38,385 bases of DNA from Haplomitrium mnioides (Eukaryota > Marchantiophyta > Haplomitriopsida > Calobryales): the NCBI GenBank assembly GCA_049999725.1, contig JBNGIS010008301.1, forward strand, positions 26,648 to 65,032, read 5' to 3'. The first letter of the stretch is position 1. Each line of letters opens with the position of its first letter. Below are positions 32,270 to 38,385 of this stretch, piece by piece. Both the position numbers and the translations under genes were made by a program. Under the pieces are notes generated by a model. The model ran no database searches, had not been told where the DNA came from, and saw nothing but the letters and a program-made list of their open reading frames with translations.

Positions 32270-33055
32270 CAAACATGAGAGTTGGCTACCTTACTTGAAG
32301 GGAAGAAAGCCATTGGATGTAAGTGGGTCTACAAATTGAAAAGAAATAAAGATGGAAGCATAAGCACATTCAAAGCAAGGTTAGTAGCCAAAGGTTATGC
32401 ACAAATCCATCATATAGAATATGAGAAGACATTCAGCTCTATGGCAAGAATGGCAATTTCTTGGGTAGTCATTGCATTGGTTGCAGTGAAACAATGGGTC
32501 TTATAGCAAATGGATGTGAAAAATGCATTCTTGCATAAGGAACTAGAAGAAAGAGGCATATATGGTGCAACTATATGGTTCTGAAACATCCAAATCAAGT
32601 GTGTAAGCTGAAGAAGACCTTATATAGGTTAAAGCAAACACCTCAAGCATGGTCCAACAAGATAGGTAAATATCTTGTATTAGTAAGATTCAAAGTGTCT
32701 AATGCAAATTACTCTTTGTATGTCAAAAAGACAAAAAGAGTACCTTGTTCATACTCATATATGTAGTTGATCTCATTATAACTGAAAGCATTGTGTAGGA
32801 CATAGTTGCGATAAAAAGCTTGCTACAACAAAAATTTGTCATGAAAGATTTTGGAGAGTTGAGACACTTTCTTGGTGGTAAGGTGATAAAAGCAAAGCAA
32901 AGTATCTGGATGATATCATGGTAGTATACTCTAGACATGTTTTCAAAATATGGTATGACAGGTTGCAAAACGATTGCAACCTCCTTGGATCATAATACAA
33001 AGCTGATCGTCATGAAAGGCAACAGGTTGAAGATTCACTAACTTCAAGCACATGG
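32270..33055 (+). pseudogene. Reverse transcriptase of the outer Copia
   Basis: Begins KKAIGCKWVYKLKRNKDGS and FKARLVAKGYAQIHHIEYEK (32305-32430). Motif A reads QMDVKNAFLH near 32510-32540. Then comes VCKLKKTLYRLKQTPQAW. The catalytic motif reads Y-V-V-D at 32760-32771, so the first Asp of YVDD is Val, in a frame shifted from the ORF around it. KDFGELRHFLG-like text follows. It carries no internal palindromic array, unlike the nested Copia. Inactive. Confidence 0.88.
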
Positions 33056-33690
33056 TAGGAAGCCTGATTTATATCACCATCACCAAACCAGATTTGAGTT
33101 ATGTTGTGGGCTTAGCAAGTTAGATTATGTAAGTTCCAAGGAAGCCGCATCTTGATTCAATGCATTGAATTCTTCGGTATGTGAAATCCACATTACAATA
33201 TGGACTGTGTTATAACAACACCAGCAAGTTTCATCTTTTTGGCTTTACAAATGTAGATTGGATAGGAAGTGCAAGTGAACAAAGATCTACAACTTGAAGC
33301 ATTTTTATTTTTCTTTTTTTTTGTTTGGTAGTCCTAGAATAGCTTGGGGCAGTAAGAAGGAATCTACAGTAACTATTGTACTCTTGAGCATGGAGGCTAA
33401 GTACAGGGGTGCAGCATTGGCTACATATGATTGATGAAACTTTTGCAGGATTTGGATGTTAGTGTGATGGACCTAATGAGGGTTCACTATAATAATATAA
33501 GCAACATTTAGTTGGCTAACAATCCAATTTTTCATGTATGTTCAAAGCACATTGAAGTGCACCATCATTTTGTGAGAGATCATGTCTTTGCCATGCTGGT
33601 TGGTCTTCAATGCATCAGCATTGAGGATCAATTGGCTGATATCTTCATGAATAAGTTAGGAGCATAAAAGTTGCAAAACTTTAGGAACCA
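33056..33690 (+). pseudogene. RNase H domain of the outer Copia
   Basis: Reads VGSLIYITITKPDLSYVVG, ILRYVKSTLQYGLCYN, FTNVDWIGSASEQRSTT, then after a T-rich stretch VTIVLLSMEAKYRGAALAT. The end reads SKHIEVHHHFVRDHVF and SIEDQLADIFMNKLG, the last copia pol segment before the 3' LTR. Stops and shifts break it. Confidence 0.85.
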
Positions 33691-33714
33691 ACTTGGTGTA
33701 CATGCGTTCAGCTC

Positions 33715-33723
33715 AAGGGGGAG
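33715..33723 (+). promoter_or_regulatory. Polypurine tract of the outer Copia
   Basis: AAGGGGGAG lies three bases before the LTR start TGAGATTA, at the standard place. Confidence 0.8.
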
Positions 33724-33726
33724 TAT

Positions 33727-33961
33727 TGAGATTATGAGCTCAAATAGATTGCCAAGCTGATCTGGCGACCCCCTTAGTCTCAAATTAGGGTTAGGGTTAT
33801 TTTCTTGTTGTAGGCTAGGGTATATAAGGCAGATTTGGAGGCACACATTGGCACTCCTCCCTTTTGTAATTTATGACATGATTGTTGACTTATGGGTGAA
33901 GAAAACCTTCATGCAAAACTATTGTCTTTTTAAGTTGATTATGTGCTCAATTTTTTAAGAA
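33727..33961 (+). repeat. 3' LTR of the outer Copia
   Basis: 235 bp, matching 20625-20859. It has GTATATAAGG near 33820 as a TATA-like box (mutated to GTATATGGAGG in the 5' LTR). Confidence 0.93.
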
Positions 33962-33967
33962 TTAGTA

Positions 33968-35511
33968 GTTGTTTCTATATTTTATTGTTCAAAATATACT
34001 TTCAACTTTTGCTTGTAATTCAATTTTATGCATTTTCTAAGCTACAAAAATATTTTTTGTTGGGATTGAACTCCATACGTGAGTGAAATCTTCAAGGAAA
34101 ATTATGGTTCATTGATTCATTTCTCAATGTACTTCAAAGAAATTAAAATCTCCATTTTGTTCGTCAAACTATTCAAGATAAAAAATATTACTATATTTGT
34201 TCTTACCTACCCATTGCTCAAAAGCAATTGTATATTTGAACTATTTAACCCTATATGTGTATAAACTCTAAAGCTGAACTTGGAACTCCATATCTAAGAG
34301 TGGAGTATTGAAGCCCACGCATGCATGGAATATTGGAGCATAGGCACGCTTAGAGTCCAAAGTGGAGCCAAGAGCCCCATGTGTGCATGGACTCCCAAAA
34401 GAAACTTTGAACCCCCCACCGGCTTGGATTGATGAAGCTTGTGTGAGTAGAAACTCTAAAGCAAAACTTTAACCTCCTCCTTACTTGGAATGGTGAAGCA
34501 CTTATATGTAATTACAATTGAAACCAAGACAAACAATGACTTCAAAGCGGAAGTTGGATTTATATGCCAATGGATCCTGAAATGAAACTCACAATCCCTT
34601 GCACTCTTTGATTGATGAAGCTTGTGCGTACAAGAACTCCAAAGTGAAACTCATAACCTTATGTGTGTTTGGACTAGTACGTATAGATTCTGAAGCAGAA
34701 CTCATGATCCCATGCCTACATAGACTATTGATGCGCTTGTGTGCTTTGACTACAAAACCTTATGCATGCATGAAATCCAAAGCAAAACTCAGAGCTTCAC
34801 ACGTACATGACTACTTAAAAACCTATACGTTTTTACTATCGAATCCTATATGAGCATGGATTCTGAAGTAGAACTCGAAAATAAAAACTCTATATGCGCA
34901 TGAATTGCTAAAGCTTCTCTTTTACTTAGAGTAATAAACCCTATATGTAGGTGGGCTCTAAAGCCGAACCTCCTATACAATGGACTTTGAAAGAAATCTC
35001 AAAATTTTTGCAAGCTTGGGCTAATGAAGCATGTGTCCATTGGACTCCAAACTTGGACCTCAAGGGCTAGGCGAACTAAAGCTCAACCACAATTTTTAAA
35101 TTTTTTTTCATATCATTAATTTATAGTAGTAACATGTCTATATATACATAATATCTAAACTACACATTTAATTTGAAAATATATTAGGTTTAAACTTTTA
35201 TGAAATTTTGCTATGTTTGACTATTTTCCAACCAAACTACATTTTATGTAAAAAAAAAAAAAAAGGTTTTTGGTCTCTCGATTGAATTTAATGTTTTTGA
35301 TATTTTCACAAAAATCTAAGAATTTCATTATAATATACCTAAAAATATTTTATTTACACCAATTAAACTTGTTAAAAATGCCAAAAAGCAAGCAAACAAG
35401 TTTTCATAAGTTGTTTACAAGGAAATGCATTTGTTTTGAACCTCAAATGTTCTCTTTAGAAAAAAAACAAAATTTGACTAGTGTGTTCTTGGTTCATAAT
35501 AGTTGTTGTTT
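33968..35511 (+). mobile_element. e6: right-tail fragment of a sixth family member
   Basis: Ends at 35480-35510 with GTTCTTGGTTCATAATAGTT then GTTGTT, a diverged right TIR. It is preceded by AAAACAAAATTTGACTAGTG, like AAAATTTGACTGCCAAGTG of e1. A long palindromic tail array lies before it. No coding exon is recognisable. The outer Copia inserted at its junction with e3. Confidence 0.55.
34280..35075. repeat. Degenerate palindromic array of e6
   Basis: Twenty or so diverged units such as CCCACGCATGCATGGAATAT, CCCATGTGTGCATGGACTCC and CCTATATGAGCATGGATTC, with spacers like GAAGCAAAACTC. Spacing is about 35-60 bp. Nearly all CG sites are mutated, so it is old. Confidence 0.65.
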
Positions 35512-35534
35512 AAGTGATGAAACAATATTTGACA

Positions 35535-35725
35535 TGTTGTAACATATATAAATCAAGCTAACTAACCTAGGTTAACAAACATCTGACTAAGGTTAGATAA
35601 TAAGGTGGTTACAACCACTTGCCCATATATACAAAGGGGCATATTGTAAGAACACATATATGAATTAATACGTTGGAAGACAATTGTGGGGATATGCACT
35701 AGATATATTTATGTGAATTATAACA
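35535..35725 (+). repeat. LTR-like segment, probably a truncated Copia
   Basis: Starts TGTTGTAACATATATAAATC and ends GAATTATAACA, so it has TG...CA ends with short TGTTRTAACA-like inverted repeats as in the nested Copia LTR. It is followed at once by TGTTATCAACATGAC, resembling the primer-site region of the nested Copia. No partner LTR or pol is seen. Confidence 0.4.
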
Positions 35726-36138
35726 TGTTATCAACATGACTGATTTTATTTTTCTTACAAATTTTTGCAAAGTTGTATGAAGAAAAACAATTTTTTTTTT
35801 CTGTGAAAGCACATTTTGTGTTTTAATATGATTGGTTGGTAATAGCTTGGTGATCTAAGTGATGTTCTTAAAAAATTCTTAGAATTACTACATACAACAA
35901 AGAGCTATGATAATTCCAACTTAGTGAAAATTGAACTCATAGTTAAAGAGACAAATTCTAAAGATCTAAATTTTCTAAAACATATTTATGGTTTGCTAAA
36001 TTGAATATTCAATAGAACTATAAAATTATACATAGACCTGCATTAATTTTAGGGATCTTACACACTTGCACATAGCAACAAAAAAAATATAATTTGAAAG
36101 CTACATTGATTTTACAAACAACTCAAATTCTAAATTAC
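35726..36138. other. No gene recognised
   Basis: AT-rich filler between the LTR-like segment and e4. I see no frame or repeat worth calling. Confidence 0.5.
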
Positions 36139-36534
36139 AACAGCCACTACTTTGAACCAAGAATCGCTATTGAGTTCTTGTTTCACTTGGTAGTCAAAAA
36201 TATTTTTTTTTTTTTTGTGATTTGGTATTGAAAAACATCAATTTTACGTTTGCTATCTTTTTTTCGTAAAGAAAATCATTTTTTAGAAATATAAGTTGCG
36301 TATTTTACATTGAGATTATATTTGAAAATTTTCTTTATAATAAACACCATAGAAAATAAGCATTTTGGTTATTGAAATATTTGATTTAAACCTCACACCA
36401 TTGTGAATACACTAAATTCATCAAAAATAAAATAAAACATATTTATTTTTATGAAAAAAAAATTACAAGCAAATGTGAATGTCTAGTCGAGTACAAAATT
36501 TGAACCAGATTTTGAATATTGTAGCTACTAAATC

Positions 36535-36960
36535 CTAGGAAAGCATAGACTCCAAACTAGAACCCTTAAGCCTATGCATGCATAGACTCCAAACGAGAAT
36601 CCTAAAGCCTATGAGGGCTTAGACTCTGAACAAGAACAATAAAGCTCTACACACATGGACTTTGAGCTAGAACCCTTAAGCCTTTGCATGTCAAGATTCT
36701 AAACAAGAACTCTAAAGCCTATGCACGCATAGACTTTGAACGAGAACCCTTTGGCTTTTGCGTGCATGGACTCTGAACAATAACCTTAAAGCTTATGCGT
36801 GCATAGACTCCGAACGAGAACTAGAAAGCTTATGTGCACATAGACTCTAAACAAGAACGTAAAGCCTGAATGGCCAAAGATTGCAAGAGTTCATGTGCAC
36901 TTGGACTCCAAGCCCATGCGCACATGGACTCCAAGCCCATGTGCACAAGGACTCCAAACC
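36535..36960. repeat. Palindromic tail array of e4
   Basis: Seven to eight units of about 58 bp, e.g. AAGCCTATGCACGCATAGAC and AAGCTTATGCGTGCATAGAC, with spacers containing GAACGAGAACCC. On the minus strand they match the e1 tail at 3780-4120, including the GTTCTTGTTCNGAGTC spacer. Confidence 0.8.
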
Positions 36961-37151
36961 ATTTTTAGATTAGCAATTGATTCCAAACCATTCTTAGACT
37001 AACAAATGACTCAAACCATTCTAAGGTGCACCAAGTTGAATCGTGATGAAATGACTTGAAATGGATTGAGAGTGTAACAAGTTGAAACTTTGGCAAATAA
37101 ACCTTTGTAAGAAAACACTTCATTAATAACACAATTAGTTCAAATAGATGC

Positions 37152-38212
37152 TCAAGCTCTATCCTCCTTGGGAGGAATGGTCTCATCTAAATCCAAAAGC
37201 TAAGCATATGCAGCCGCTAGAGAGTCCAATATTAGTCCTAAATATTGCGACAGAGTTACCAGTAGCACCTACAGTACCAAAATGAATGGGTTCCTTGTGG
37301 TATGCATAAACTATCAGTGACTTAGTCACATCGGATGGTAAGGAAGCCATCATCAAAACCCTCTGAGGAATGTAGATAGACTGATGTCTATCATATTCCA
37401 TCGCGATGCAGTTTTGCATTAGCTTTAAAGCACAGACAAGGCTTGTGCCAAACCCAAAACAAAGATCTAGGATCCAATTCTGCCCTATTGAAAAATGGTC
37501 GATGAAAAATTTATAAAGAGTCTGCGACTTCTGATAAACATTGACAAGAGCATCATCTTCTGGATGTTTAAGTTTGGTAGAAACCGCAAGACAACTAAAC
37601 ACACTAAGCATGATCTACCGAGGAAGTCTAGTTGAAGGAGGAGGTTGCAAATTAAAGCCTCATGTTCATCTTCCCTTCTTTCGTCTAATAGCCTACAATC
37701 CAATATTTGTAGCCATGTGCGATTTAGAGACCATAGAATGATAAATGTTGCTTTTGTCTCTGAAAAAAGAAAAACAAAAAAATTAAATATTGCAACCAGA
37801 ATGCAAGAAAAGTAAAAAAAAGAAATCAAAAACAAAAAAATCAAAGAACAACGTACCAAATGTCATGGTCGATTACACATCAGACTTTTGAATGGGCATC
37901 GTCGACCATGAATGCATAATAACAAATGACCAAAAATCCGACGTTGTAATTGCTGCAAAAGATGAAACCATGTCAAAAATGTCATATTTGGAAAAGAGTT
38001 CAGAATCATTATGCTTACATTCTTTAAGGTTGTACCCATAAATAATATCAGTAATAGCCAAAGTGAAACACCTAGGTTTCACAAGGCCTTTCAACTGTCG
38101 AGCATTGGCCTCCCCGTGGACTTGGTAAAGTGCCACGTTGAGACCATCGACATAAGACATTAAATCTTATTCCTCGTCTCTCACAACTCCTTCAGTTGTA
38201 AGAGATGCAGCA
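37152..38212 (-). pseudogene. Best-preserved methyltransferase exons (e4)
   Basis: The first exon reads MSYVDGLNVALYQVHGEAN, VKPRCFTLAITDI and motif IV D-I-I-Y-G at 38049 to 38035. A clean intron follows: donor AATGTAAGC (intron starts 38018) and acceptor TTTTTTCAG (ends 37760), 259 nt. The next exon, with a frame change near 37620, gives LKHPEDDALVNVYQKSQTLY, then motif I W-I-L-D-L-C-F-G-F-G-T-S and Q-N-C-I-A-M-E-Y-D (about 37480-37397), then SIYIPQRVLMMASLPSDV. Motif IV before motif I marks a beta-class DNA amino-methyltransferase. The end is TGA at 37154-37152. The third Pro-type residue of DPPY is Ile. It is interrupted upstream by e5, so it is dead. Confidence 0.75.
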
Positions 38213-38385
38213 AACAGCCACTACTTTGAACTAGGAACAGGCTACTCAGAACAAGAACTTTTTTTTTTTTTGGAAAAATTGTGATTTTTCATATCAAAAA
38301 ACATCAAAAACGAGAAAAATTTTGAAAAACAAAAAGTATATGAGTTTTTGGGGATTGTTTCTGGTCATTTCAGCAACCATAATAG
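38213..38385 (+). mobile_element. e5: left end of another family member, cut by the window
   Basis: Starts AACAGCCACTACTTTGAACT and follows the e2 left end (8373-8562) through GCTACTCAGAACAAGAAC, a T-run and CATTTCAGCAACCATAATAG. It is inserted within the methyltransferase exon of e4, just upstream of the segment equivalent to e1 2690. Its genes lie beyond the window. Confidence 0.72.

Larger units (their letters stand above)
20625..33961 (+). mobile_element. Outer Ty1/copia retrotransposon (plus strand), decayed
   Basis: Two 235-bp LTRs (20625-20859 and 33727-33961) enclose a leader, gag, protease, integrase, RT and RNase H in copia order (integrase before RT). The priming site follows the 5' LTR and a purine tract AAGGGGGAG precedes the 3' LTR. 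TTAGTA occurs on both outer sides (20618-20623 and 33962-33967), a probable target duplication that makes the LTR limits uncertain by one base. A second Copia (21598-29441) is nested in its leader. Without it the element is about 5.5 kb. Confidence 0.92.
36139..38212 (-). mobile_element. e4: right part of a ParB-methyltransferase element (minus strand)
   Basis: Its right TIR is AACAGCCACTACTTTGAACC at 36139. Reading leftward from 38212 it holds the methyltransferase exons and then the 3' tail array. Its 5' half is cut off at 38213, where e5 begins in the opposite orientation. It has the best-kept methyltransferase of the window. Confidence 0.7.

Overview
The window is nuclear DNA from a eukaryote, most likely a land plant with a large, transposon-filled genome. 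It is AT-rich, its genes carry GT-AG introns, and it holds Ty1/copia retrotransposons, one of them primed by initiator tRNA-Met. I cannot name the species. I see no intact host gene. Every coding region I can support is a decayed transposon gene.

The main content is one repeated family that I do not recognise as described. It has terminal inverted repeats (TIRs) whose core reads GCTACTTTGAACCAGGAAC. Six copies or fragments are present: e1 (1-4494, right part, +), e2 (8373-16601, both ends, about 8.2 kb, +), e3 (split: 7885-8372 and 16602-20619, +), e6 (33968-35511, right tail only), e4 (36139-38212, minus strand, right part) and e5 (38213-38385, left end only). Aligning the copies by eye shows a plus-strand split gene. 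Its upstream exons carry a ParB-like domain with a GNHN motif. Its downstream exons carry a beta-class DNA amino-methyltransferase, with a DPPY-like motif before a D-L-C-S-G-x-G-T SAM-binding motif. In e2 a second gene diverges from it (13531 to about 10130, minus strand). Its conserved segments, including L-Q/F-D-N...E-N-K-N and V-G-H-T-H-D-Q-I-D, match the DUF7869 family and may be the transposase.

The family is packed with tandem palindromic minisatellites, mostly inside introns and 3' tails. The commonest unit is 24 bp and is its own reverse complement, so both strands encode the same eight residues. This produces many false ORFs.

Layout. 1-4494: e1, with array, ParB exon, array, methyltransferase exons and tail array. 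4495-7880: no gene recognised. 7885-8372: first exon and intron of e3. 8373-16601: e2, inserted in that e3 intron. 16602-20619: rest of e3, including a 400-bp inverted duplication. 20625-33961: plus-strand Copia (235-bp LTRs), with a second minus-strand Copia (21598-29441, 112-bp LTRs) nested in its leader. The nested Copia has an in-frame palindromic array of about 600 bp inside its reverse transcriptase. 33968-35511: e6 tail. 35535-35725: a lone LTR-like segment. 36139-38212: e4, interrupted at 38213 by e5, which leaves the window.

The working model is a DNA transposon that codes for a probable transposase and, on the other strand, a ParB-methyltransferase protein, with palindromic arrays that could be that protein's targets. 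The gene calls rest on motifs seen here. The joint function is inference.
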